Source: Halocafeteria seosinensis (lineage: Eukaryota; Sar; Bigyra; Bicosoecida). Taken from it: a stretch of DNA of 64,000 nucleotides. The stretch lies in assembly GCA_001687465.1 (NCBI GenBank), contig LVLI01000135.1:1-64000 (forward strand), given 5' to 3'. Every line of letters begins with the position of its first letter. The first letter of the stretch is position 1. Below the pieces are notes generated by a model. It worked only from the letters and a program-made list of their open reading frames with translations, was not told the origin of the DNA and searched no databases. Both the position numbers and the translations under genes were made by a program. Positions 1 through 9,664 of the stretch are shown in pieces.

Positions 1-294
1 TCTGCCGCCTGCACCAACGAGCGAACTCTTATCCAATGCTGCGCCATGAAAGACTAGCATAATAATTACATACCACCATCACATCTCCTCCTCCTAGCAT
101 GTACGGGATAGTTTCATCTTGAACATCCGAGGGCAACCTGCATGAACCACACCAATGCAACGAAAAATGTGGCACCCGTAAAACACCATACTGTCGTCAT
201 ACAACGTGTATATGAACACATACAGCCAGCCCAATTCCTGTGTAGCCCGAACCAGTTCAGGGGAGAGCCCGAGATCTTCGAATCCACCGCTCAT
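1..294 (-). CDS. DDX1: DDX1-like DEAD-box RNA helicase, 5' part only
   Basis: This is the N-terminus of an ATP-dependent RNA helicase of the DDX1 branch, which in other eukaryotes acts in RNA processing, tRNA ligation and double-strand-break repair. Three exons are visible: 224-294, 74-137 and 1-8, with introns of 86 and 65 nt bounded by GTATGT and CAG. Splicing gives a Q motif beginning MSGGFEDLGLSPEL, then GWLLPSDVQDETIP, then LGGGDVMV running into AAE. DDX1 is distinctive in having GGGDV followed by AAETGSGKT, and the window stops just before that Walker A motif. The start is the first ATG of the exon and its reading phase holds over both junctions. The rest of the gene, including the SPRY insert and helicase core, lies outside the window. 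Confidence 0.85.
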
Positions 295-660
295 TTTAGA
301 GGGTATAATCGCACGATTCGCAAGCTATAAGTGTCTTCAGAATCATATATCAGGACATAGCCAATCCTACAGCATACGGGCGTGGCTGGATAAAGCAAGG
401 GAATGAATGAATGGCTCATTTTGGTATCAGAAAAGATTGTCGTGTACAGCCCCATTAAACACGTTTCCTTGTCCATGACCCGCAAGTTTGAAGGGAATGA
501 GGCCACAAATGTAATGCATGTCGTTTTACCCGTGCCGGGAGAGCCCGTAAAGACCAACGAGCCAATAGATTCAGATTGCAGATTGGTTAGCTCTAACGCC
601 CGCGATTTTTTTTTATTACCAGGTAAATTTAATAATTCTTGAAAATATACAAACGTATAT
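291..660 (-). other. Possible P-loop NTPase exon, identity unknown
   Basis: A minus-strand open frame without an obvious ATG encodes a hydrophobic strand followed by GSPGTGKTT, a good Walker A signature, at about position 540. The frame extends back to about 640 and reads LELTNLQSESIGSLVFTG before the P-loop. It could be an exon of an AAA-type or replication-factor-C-like ATPase lying just upstream of the DDX1 start, or the relic of one. No Walker B, start codon or clean splice pair was found, and the stretch is squeezed between two other candidates on the same strand. I would not assign a function. Confidence 0.3.
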
Positions 661-701
661 TAATTAACGTTATAGTTCTGGTGCGGTGTATCCAATCCAC
701 G

Positions 702-1013
702 TCAAAGCTTTCTTAGCTTCCTCACAAGAGTATTTCCTTCTGCCGCCTCCACGCCACCGTAGCTTCTGAATATCCTTTCAGCAACGCTTATGTATGCTAA
801 GTACTATGCTTGCCATATGTAAAGTCGTCTCGGCTGCCAATTATTTCCAAAGAGTTTGGTTGGAAAGGCAATTGTTTGCCCAGCTTTGAAAGGCGTATTA
901 CCGATCCCGAATTTATCGGTTACAGAAGTATTCCCCGCGACGCAAGCCTCTGAGCCATCCCGAGTGGCACTATCGAAACTGTTCACGAACTCTTGAAGTA
1001 CGGCGGAAGGCAT
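702..1013 (-). CDS. Possible small two-exon gene, unrecognised
   Basis: Two minus-strand segments, 902-1013 and 702-796, join in phase across a 105-nt GTAATA...TTAG intron. They give a 68-residue product starting MPSAVLQEFVNSF and ending NTLVRKLRKL before a TGA. Without splicing, the same frame is interrupted by a stop at 804, so the intron is required. The C-terminal part is charged and looks protein-like, but no family is recognised. The frame is open a little further upstream behind a possible CAG acceptor, so this may be only the 3' end of a longer gene reaching into 1014-1860. Support comes from composition and splice phase only. Confidence 0.33.
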
Positions 1014-1902
1014 CGCTTCATGGATCCCTGGAACAGAGACAAGCAGTACAACACAACAATCAGACGATCTGAGCTGCAGTCTGAGCGCCCATCGATGTCA
1101 TTTGAGTTCATTCAGCATTGCTAAGAAGAGGTAACGGTTAAAGATCGCGTTAACAAGCTGTATACCAAGCCAGGTTCTTTACTTGAGTGTTAGATTTCGC
1201 TTCAGCCACACTAAACATGGACGAAGGCCTCTCAAATGTGGCGATATTGGGGTTCTGTACCTGCCTGTGAAACTAGCGCTTAAGCACGCTTATTCTTTGT
1301 ATCGAGAAGCAAACTGGCATGCTTCTTATGGGGATATTGCCAATATTTCCAAAGCCAAGTAAGCATTCTTTCAGAGTTCAGGCAATGCCGGTTTATCGGA
1401 CTTCACCTTTGTTGTTGCAGAGCCGTCGACACGGAGAGGACACCTGGATCTCAGAAACATCCACAACTTAAGATCCTGGACATGTATATTCAGGAAATAG
1501 AGGCGAGTTTGATCCATCACTGGAATCTTCATCTACGTTCATCCCATCCTCGGTGTCCATTGGGGAGCCACTTGGAGCCGTTCTTGACGATGCTACATCG
1601 GTACAAAGTCCCGCCGTTCCGCGTAAAATTTTGGAAACAATGTGCCGCAAATATGTCTAACAAGACACGGGATTCCACAACAATCGTCGGTGGGAATTTT
1701 GGCGAAGTACTCGGAAACTACAAAAAGGACATCTTGGGGGGCCAATGGGGGCGAGAGAAGGGTCCCTTCCGTAACTTCAAGGCCTGCACACACAAAAAAC
1801 CCCTTCGGGTGGTTCATTCACCTCCTTGTGATAGGGGATATATTCGCATGGATAGTTGTTGGGGAGGTGTAAGTGATGAATTAGAGTTAGTAGAGAGAGG
1901 CA
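1014..1902. other. Unresolved stretch between the 702-1013 candidate and SPCS2
   Basis: Both strands contain open pieces and I could not settle which is real. On minus, an acidic, Ser/Asp-rich segment at 1468-1600 looks like a protein C-terminus and can be joined through a GTAGTT...TTAG intron to 1720-1800 and to an ATG at 1849. On plus, a frame at about 1150-1370 ends at a good GTAAGC donor (1371) and continues after a TTGTTGCAG acceptor (1420). No family is recognised in either reading. The last 40 bases before 1903 are presumably SPCS2 leader. Confidence 0.3.
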
Positions 1903-2848
1903 ATGCCGTCGCGGAAAAACAAGAAAAACCAGAGTGGCACGCCGCGGGCGCCTCCCGTAGAAGTGTCCAAGGCTAAACAGGACACTTCAGAAGCTGAAGA
2001 AGAGGCTATTGAGCTGGCAGCTATCGATACGGATGACCAGACACTCGTACGGCGGATTCTAGAGGATGAGTTAGCGGATGTAAGTGTGTACCAGATGACA
2101 ACGTGTGGAGCACAACAACATGGAATGGAAGTATCCACGACGCTATGGCATTGCAGGTGTTGGAGGAGGAAGTGGGGTTCACGCCGAATTTTTCATTGTC
2201 CAATATAAAACTGGTACTCATGACAGTCACGTTGTTTATAGGCGTCATAGCCCACTTTGTACCGAATCCATATGTGGAATCTGCTGTGTCAAATCCTGTC
2301 TATGGCGTTCAAGAGAGACTCGGGAGAATATCATCTTTCCCCTTATTAGACAATAACCAGCTGCTAGGAGCATGCGTCATACTATTCTTTACGCTACAAG
2401 GGATACTACAAGTTATGCAGTGGACGTGGGAGGCTAATTACGTCTACATGTCCCATCCATCGAAGGTGGGTTGTGCTCTGTCAAGTTTCGCTTTATGCAA
2501 GGACTCACGCAAGTATCCTGACTCAACAGACTAAGTTCGGCTCGTTTCCAAGCCTTTATTTCAGAGCATATATGCCGAAAAATAGCTATGACTTCACTGT
2601 GGAAGTGCGGGACAGTAGGAATCATAAACTCGCATCATGGTCGACTACGGCCTACAAGTATTTTACACAAGTAAGCGAGTCGTATCAGTTGGGAGTTTAC
2701 GGTATTTACAAACTTACACGGAGAGATGAATGAACATTGACAGAGCGGTTTCTTCGTTGAGGAAAAATATAGGAAAGACGTTTTTAGTTGGGTTAAGGCT
2801 GAGTTCCCTAAGCTAAAAGGAGGCAACAAGCATGGCAAGGGCTCTTAA
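1903..2848 (+). CDS. SPCS2: Signal peptidase complex subunit 2 (SPC25 family)
   Basis: This is the non-catalytic ER subunit of signal peptidase, which holds the complex near the translocon. Four exons, 1903-2079, 2157-2465, 2530-2670 and 2744-2848, give 243 residues with consistent phase across three introns of 64-77 nt. The N-terminus is a lysine-rich, acidic cytosolic segment. It leads into VLEEEVGFTPNFSLSNIKL, which matches the family pattern of a helix followed by an aromatic FSL/FGL and the first membrane span. A second span follows at about residues 125-145, then a conserved block FRAYMPKNSYDFTVEVRD and a charged lysine-rich C-terminus. The two spans, cytosolic ends and length agree with SPCS2. 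An apparent longer frame from 2103 to 2156 reads into intron 1 and is not used. Confidence 0.85.
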
Positions 2849-3440
2849 TGTTTGACGCAGCTCTTGTGTTGCCTTGTCCTGTTACAGATTCTAGTAGAAC
2901 ACCTCAAATATTATGGAAGTTTTTCTTGTGGCAGGCCGGCAACGATGCTCCTTGCGAAACGATATTCCACATCCCTAGGTCTGTGAAGCGTCTCCATATC
3001 GGCTAGATTGGTACCAAACAGTTGGAGACTGATGTTGAAACTATGTTTCGTGTATCAATAAGTCGTAGTATAGTCCTATACTGTACAATGCAGCCTGTAT
3101 TTGACCGTCTGGAGAAATACTATAACAATGCGTTCCACGCAAACGCACCGACACAAAATACGAATCGCATTTTCTTTACATATCCTTTCAGATAAGCGAG
3201 AATGACTCTCTACCATCGACGAATCGTCCTGCAAGAAACAGTGTGTGTCTCAAGAGCCTAAGCTATCAAACTCGTTCAGTGCATCAGAAGTTGTGAAGCT
3301 CATGCGAGGCTGCCAAAGCAAGCCTTTTGCACAAAGTAGATGTATTGGAGTTGGTTGGGCACAGCTCAGACCAATGGTTTTGTGGGTTCGAAAAACTCCC
3401 TTTGTTGTAGCTTAGTTTGCAGTTGAACGAGTCGTAAAAA
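2849..3440. other. Intergenic, no gene seen
   Basis: This stretch lies between SPCS2 and the SLC12 gene, both on plus. Short frames only; it should hold the SPCS2 3' end and the SLC12 promoter. No repeat or RNA gene was recognised. Confidence 0.5.
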
Positions 3441-6400
3441 ATGGAGGTGGAACAGCCAGCGACAACCCTGTACAGACGCCCGGAACAGCGCAAAGGCGTC
3501 CGAGAGCTCATGGGACTCTCCCACGATGGTTCAGCCGCGGCCGAAGCGAAAGATGACGAGGACACTTCCTCCCCAGACCAAGCAAAGCAAACTCAGAAGG
3601 GGGAAGCCAAGGACGAAAAATTAGGATGGGTCAAAGGAGTCTTCATTCCTGTCACATTGAATATCCTCGGCGTGATTATGTTTCTCAGACTAAGTTGGTA
3701 CGAGGAATCGAAAAATCGATTTGTGGATGTTAATTTTACTTACTTGCTTCTCCTGGGCTTGCAGGGTAGGTGGTCAAGCTGGATTAATTGGTGGGACAAT
3801 TATCATCCTTCTGTCCAACTTCGTCACCGTAATTACCACACTGTCCTTGAGTGCCATAGTCAGCAATGGAGAGGTTCAAGGTGGAGGAGCGTACTACCTC
3901 ATCTCGAGGTCTCTCGGTCCTGCGTTCGGAGGGTAAGTGTAATGCATAATCATGTCCCCTTGATTGCTGGTATCTCCATAGCCATGGAAGGCGGTATGTT
4001 TGACATCTGCAGATCTATTGGAATCTTGTTCTTTCTTGGTCAAAGCATGGCCACGTCCCTGTATGTCATCGGTTTTGCCGAGAGTGTGGTTGAGCTGTAC
4101 ACATCTGTAAGTATAGTGCATGCGACGGCTATCTAGACTATACCGCCGAGCAACCGATCCTCATGGTTATTTTGTGCCACAGGAAGGAGCGGAGTTGATT
4201 ACGGGTTCCATCATTGATGATCAACGTATTGTAGGATTTGTGGCAGCAACTGCAGTTTTACTAGTGTCTCTTATTGGAATTGGCTGGTATGCGAAAACTC
4301 AAACAGCTCTCCTTGCGATACTGCTTGTGTCTGTTGGAAGCGTATATGTAGGAGCATTCTTCCCTGCTATTCCTGACGAAACCGAAAATGAAACTGAAGG
4401 GTTTGTGGGTTTTCAAGATAATGATATTCCTTGGACGAGCAAGTACACAACAGATTTGACAACTAATGTCCAGTATGACTTCCTGTCTGTCTTCAGTGTT
4501 TTTTTTCCAGCTGTGACAGGGATAATGGCCGGGGCAAATATAAGCGGAGATCTGAAAAATCCCTCAACGGCAATCCCAAAAGGTACCTTGAGTGCAGTGG
4601 GTTTGACTTCAATAGTTTATCTATTGATACTGTGGTTCTTGGCATTAACGTGCCTTCGATGTGTTGGCGAGGCTTGCTCGGATATTACTGTTGGTGGTCA
4701 AGTTCTTGCGTACGGAAGTAAGGCGTGGGCCGATGCTATTTCCTCCGGAAGGGTAGCAGAGCCAGAAGGGGGATTGGCCTTTAGCCCGCTAATTATGGCG
4801 AATGTGTCACTTTGGAGACCGCTGGTATACATTGGAGTGTACGCTGCGACGCTCTCATCTGCGCTAGCATCCCTGGTAGGCGCTCCCCGCATCTTACAAG
4901 CAGTGGCGATTGACAAGTTGTATCCCTCTGCCGCGATATATTATTTTTCTCAGTATGGCCCGGGACCGAACCCCGAAAATATTGCGAATGTGCTCCGATG
5001 CAATTGGAAAGCAAGTCATTCAAATAAGGGAAACTCCAGCACGAGCGATTCCCAATTTTCTCGACCTCCATTGGCGAGTGACAAGATTGCTTACCCTCAC
5101 ACTTACGTGCATGGGAAACATGTACAGGCCCAACACGAAGATGTAGAGGGTACTACCCAGAAAAGTGTAACCGTCTCGGGTGCTGTACCTTCTCCCGTCA
5201 GGGGCTACTTCTTGACATATATCATTACCCTTGCCTGCATTTCTGCGGGTGATCTGAATCGAGTGGCACCACTGATAAGCAATTTTTTCATGTTGTGTTA
5301 TGCACTCACAAATTTTGCTTGCTTCCGTGCTTCTATGAGTGCAATGCCAGGATGGAGGCCGAGCTTTAGGTTCTACAACCGCTACTTGTCTCTCGTTGGC
5401 GCCATTGTATGCATCGTTCTAATATTCGCTTTAGAATGGATAACTGCTCTAGTCTCAGTTACTTTGGGAGGGGTTCTCTATAAGTACATTGAATGGACGG
5501 ACCCAGCGATCAATTGGGGGCCTGCCAGTGATGCTGCGAGATACTTGACTGCCATTAGCGCCTTGTACAAACTACGAAAAATTAAGACTGACGCAACCGG
5601 CCGTGGTCACGTCAAGACGTTCCGTCCTTCCTATCTCGTAATGACAAAAGATCCGAGATCTGTTACAGGGAAGTGTTTGATAACTTTCGTGTCGAAACTA
5701 TACAAGGGTCGGGGAGTATCCTTAATCGCTCAAGTGTTAGAGGCACCCATCCAGGATCTCCGAAAGCCGGAGGGAATGAGTTCGTTGGAGAGTACTTCAT
5801 GTAGCTTGGCCTTACGACAAAGACTTCGTAATCAGCGTTTCTTGGATAGAGCTGCCCAGAATAGCACAGATAGCGTACGTTCTGAGAAGGGAGATGTTAA
5901 TAGTACTAGCACGTTTACTTCTCCGAACAGTGTACCTATCGAAGTCGAAGGCGAGGAGAATGAGGATGATGAGAATCCAACATTTCATACTCAAAACAAG
6001 CGGAGTCCAAACTTTCGAGGATCCAATGGGTTAGATGCACTGAGGTTAACGGAAAAGCAACGATCTTTGCTCATAGCGGAAACAGTTACTGCTCCTCATC
6101 CCGTGGAGGGGTTGGCTAACTTCCTTCAGCTGGGAGGTATAGGACCCTTGAGACCTAATACAGTTGTATTGGGATTTCCTGAAGCTTGGATGTTCGGTAA
6201 ATCGCAGACCTCCGGTACAGCGGAAGAAGAAGATGGCAAAGCAGAAGTTGTAAAACGTGTCTCTGAATACGAGTCCATGCAATGGAACTCGTTCACCGCC
6301 GGTCTGGCTATCATGACATTACGTGATACAAACTTTCAACTTCTTGATGGGATTTTACCCTCAGAACGGCGTCGTATGTGTAGCTGTATGAACCACCGTG

Positions 6401-7104
6401 AGACAGTCGACAACGTGAATGAAGGAACAAAAGTTCCGACGATTGACGTGTGGTGGCTAGAGGACGAAGGAGGTCTAGCCGTGCTGATACCATACTTACT
6501 TAACCAAAACCCCCAGTATCGAGATCACAAAATACGAGTCTTCACGGTTGGAGCCCCGGATAGCTCGTCTAATGACGCGACAGTCGATGCAAGGCACAGG
6601 TCTGTCAAACTAGGAAATCTTCTAACGAAATTAAGGATAAAAGCCGATTATGTCAGCTATAAATCAGCCTTAGATTCCATCAGTGGGTACTCAATCCAGT
6701 TGTTCGAAGCTCTTTACCCTGGAATATTGCAAGATAAATCCCAGAACGAGGAACAGCGTTCTGAAACGAAAGATGTGAACCATCTTAATGAGTCTTTGGC
6801 AAAGAATTGTTACGAGACAGTGATGAACAGTGGAGGAGTGGTCAACTTAGAGCCAGAGTTAGGGCACTTAGATAAGAGTATGAAGAATCGATTGGACTTG
6901 GAAACACGAAGAGTTATCCGCGCGGGCGAATTGATGAGACAGGAATCTGCCGAGGCGTCGATAGTATTTGCCGTGCTACCGTATCCGCGTCGTTACCAAC
7001 CAGTTGGCCTTTTGACTGCGTGGTCTGAGATCCTTTCGCTGAACTTACCTCCGACAGTGCTTCTCCGGGGAAATGGAGATCCTGTTGTTACACTAGATGC
7101 TTAG
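3441..7104 (+). CDS. Cation-chloride cotransporter (SLC12 family)
   Basis: Electroneutral symporter moving Na+ and/or K+ with Cl- across a membrane, used for cell volume and chloride control. Four exons, 3441-3697, 3765-3932, 4013-4106 and 4183-7104, give 1146 residues. TM1 ends MFLRLSW, followed after splicing by [11 protein letters not shown] and the family hallmark [18 protein letters not shown]. Further spans run to about residue 620. A loop-like insert of about 90 residues (418-512) precedes RGYFLTY and [21 protein letters not shown], the conserved TM9-TM10 region. The cytosolic C-terminal domain has [20 protein letters not shown] and [20 protein letters not shown], typical of SLC12 regulatory domains. 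Whether it is an NKCC-type or KCC-type carrier cannot be decided by eye. The long insert could hide an in-frame intron. Confidence 0.93.
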
Positions 7105-7182
7105 TTTCAGTATCCCGGCGCTACTCTTGTACAATGTGCATTTGTAAAATTATAAGAGTCTTATTCCAATACCTACTCTGGT

Positions 7183-7770
7183 GTGAAAACCATTGAGCGT
7201 TCACGTTATTTCAGCTTTTGCGATAAAGACTTGAGACTGAGGAGATACAGTAAGCTAAGCGCGGCCATCTGTTGGGACGAAGAACACGCAGGAAGCCGGC
7301 TGGACAGACACGACGCAATCAGAGATTCCATAGCAGGATTTCTCACGTACTGGGGAATGTGGGCGAAGATAGAGCAGTGGATAAGCGCAACCACGAAGAG
7401 AAGATCCGATGTGGAGGTAATGCAGCCAGAGGGTATATACGTGATTGACGTCACGGTCACCCATCCCTCAATGCTCCTCCACCAGCAACACCTCAAATCG
7501 ACGTACGCCACGCTGATAAGGGACAAGCTGGCAAGGGAGGCAGAGAAGCTCTTTATTCCATTCGTCTACCAAGCCTAGGGAGGGATGGGCTCAACAGCGC
7601 TTACCTTTTTGGAAGAGCTGCATGATAGGCCGTCTAATCTCAGGTAACGGATCCGGTCCTTTTTGTCAGGGATCTCGACTGCGCCTAAGCTGTTTGGTGC
7701 AGAGGAGCAATTGTAGGATGCTGCGCAAGTGGTTGCGTTTAGCAATGCCCAATACAGCATATGAGGAGAG
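7183..7770 (+). mobile_element. Remnant of non-LTR retrotransposon C-terminus (restriction-like endonuclease)
   Basis: The frame starting near 7183 encodes RLDRHDAIRDSIAGFLTYWG, then RRSDVEVMQPEGIYVIDVTV followed by THP. Arg-x-Asp...Ile-Asp-Val-Thr-Val is the pattern of the PD-(D/E)XK-like endonuclease at the C-terminus of site-selective non-LTR retrotransposons. After PFVYQA the same frame meets TAG (7576), TAA (7645), TAG (7714) and TGA (7762), yet the residues between stops still look protein-like (GGMGSTALTFLEELHDRP). The element is therefore dead and 5'-truncated: no reverse transcriptase core is present upstream, where the SLC12 gene ends at 7104. No target-site duplication was identified. 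The family assignment rests on motif recognition alone. Confidence 0.55.
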
Positions 7771-8033
7771 GCGTAGCCTCGGCAAACGGGCACTTACTAT
7801 AGCTGAAGTTGAACACACACACATCGTTAGGTACCCTGGCCGTTTCCGGCTGAGAAAAATCGCGAGATTTTTTTTTTTCACAGAGTTCTACGGCGAATAG
7901 ATAATATATTAGATATACGCTCCATACATTACTAATCGATGGCGTTGTTAGTGGTTGGTCTACAATTGATGGTAGCTTCAAAGTCTCCACACACTAAAGT
8001 CTGCGTAGAAACTTGATACAGTAACTGTGCGCG

Positions 8034-9539
8034 ATGTCTGAGAAAGAACAGGCCGGTGCCAAGAACAAGGAAATCCCAAAGCCAAGAAACGGGGATCCAT
8101 CGAAAACCAAAGGTAAAGATGAGGCCTCAGGGGAAACTAAAAGAGAAACAGCCCGTACAACGACGACATCATCAAAGACTGTAGCTGAAGGAGCGGCAGC
8201 TTGTACAGATAGTGGGGCAAGTGATACCAAGAAAAGTGACCGGCAGGCGCTTCCGGGTGAGAACAAGAAAAACCCAACGCCAAGAAACGGGGATTCATAA
8301 AAACCAAAGGTAAAGATGAGGTCTCAGGGAAAACTAAGGGAGAAGCAGCTCGTACAACGACGACTTCTTCAAAGACTGTAGGCCAAGTGATGCGAAGAAC
8401 AAGACGTCGTCAAAGACTGTAACTAGTAAAACGGAAGGGCAGACGGTAGATACTGGCGACAACAGTCGAAAGTGACATCAAATGAAGGTGCCAAAAACCA
8501 ACCAGCAACGACAAAAAGTAAAGAAGATTCTGCTGAAGGAGACAAGGCAGAAGACAACCAATGTGAAAGCAAGGACGCAAAGCCGCAAGAATATGTCTTC
8601 CTGTTTCGAGGCGTACACTTCAATCTGGATGAATTCGGGGAAGCTGAAGACGATTGGCGGATAAACGCCATCCGTAAAGAGAAGTGCGGTGGCCGTTTAC
8701 CACTGTTTTCTCGTCATCTCCTGCCTGTTGACAAGTTGATAAAATGGTACGAAGAACGAGATCGAGACGATTCGGCGGAACCGCTCCCAATTCCTACTTG
8801 CGATGAAGAAACGTTTTTTGAGCGGTGGTCAAGCCTTAACCCAGATAATCGCTGGCAACTTCTTACGGACTATTGGCAGAGTAAAAGATATTCTGTATTC
8901 CATGAAATTGTGAACCTTGGATACTGTCGGAACACCCCTGGCACTCCTTTGCTGAAAGCCAAGGATGCTTTATTGGGTAAAGAGGGGAGGGGGAATCCGT
9001 TTACATATTTCATGCAGCCGTGGGCTAAAGAATGCCCTTCTAGCTGCAGCAGGCCATCTAGACCGCAACCCTGCTAAGGCCAGACTTCGTAACGTGGCAC
9101 AATCCGACAAGGCTGTTGGAAGAGTTTACATCATTAAAATGCCACGCAGCGTTTATGAGAGAAAGATAGAAAATTGCGAGATAGTGCTTAAACCTGCCAC
9201 TGCTGAGAGAGAACGTACCGACATCGCAACGATAACCTCGGGAATGGAAGAACTGTCCGTCCGTACTGTATGAGCAGCCAGGTGGCAAAAGATGAAGCAG
9301 CCTTTGTGGGCAAGGTTCCGCAAGAATACGTAGTTGGATCTATGGACATTGTTGGAATCGAGCAGGAAGACTTGGATCAACGCTTCTCGGGAGTAAGAAG
9401 ACGGCAGAAAATTCTACGGACTGTGAATAGCAACTTTAACAATAACAGTTACAAGTACTATCTTGAGTATGATCCCCCGTCAGGACACAACTACAATGAC
9501 GACTGGAAGGAGTATTTGGAACTTAAACAGGACCAGTAG
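8034..9539 (+). pseudogene. Decayed gene with internal tandem repeat, unrecognised
   Basis: Open pieces in two frames follow one another in order. 8034-8300 is a Lys/Thr/Ser-rich low-complexity part. 8472-9030 is a folded-looking part with Trp, Tyr and Cys (YVFLFRGVHFNLDEFGEAED). 9020-9265 (AKARLRNVAQSDKAVGRVYI) is shifted by one base. 9270-9539 is back in the first frame and ends LELKQDQ. The first part holds a direct repeat of about 200 bp, with copies starting near 8061 and 8260. In the second copy a one-base loss changes GAT-CCA-TCG into GAT-TCA-TAA and stops the frame. No introns explain the two later shifts. It looks like a former member of a lineage-specific or mobile gene family next to a retroelement remnant. 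Assembly errors could also cause the shifts. Confidence 0.5.
8061..8386 (+). repeat. Two-copy direct repeat, about 200 bp period
   Basis: Bases 8061-8186 and 8260-8382 are near copies. They share ccaagaaacggggat, aaaaccaaaggtaaagatga and acaacgacgac, followed by tcaaagactgta. Copy 2 has lost a base near 8296 and is truncated at its 3' end. The repeat lies inside the low-complexity N-terminal part of the broken gene. Confidence 0.8.
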
Positions 9540-9664
9540 CAGTATTGCCAAGTTCGCACTGGGGCAAAACGAGCTACATAGTTAGTCCCCTGTAGGGTGT
9601 TTGTCCGCTTTGGTGTTACTATCGCGAGAAATTACAAGATATATTCTTTATTGAAGGAAGAAAG

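Noticed and set aside
1482-1976. 164-codon plus-strand frame running into SPCS2 exon 1
   Set aside because: Overlaps the SPCS2 start in another frame and resembles no protein; part may belong to an upstream exon, but as a single ORF it is not credible.
2103-2156. Extension of SPCS2 exon 2 upstream to 2103
   Set aside because: Phase does not match exon 1 unless the acceptor is at 2156; the 77-nt intron 2080-2156 gives the family-like junction.
3365-3385. gggttcgaaaaactccc considered as a tRNA T-arm
   Set aside because: Stem does not pair properly and no anticodon or acceptor arms are found upstream. No tRNA gene was found elsewhere by eye.
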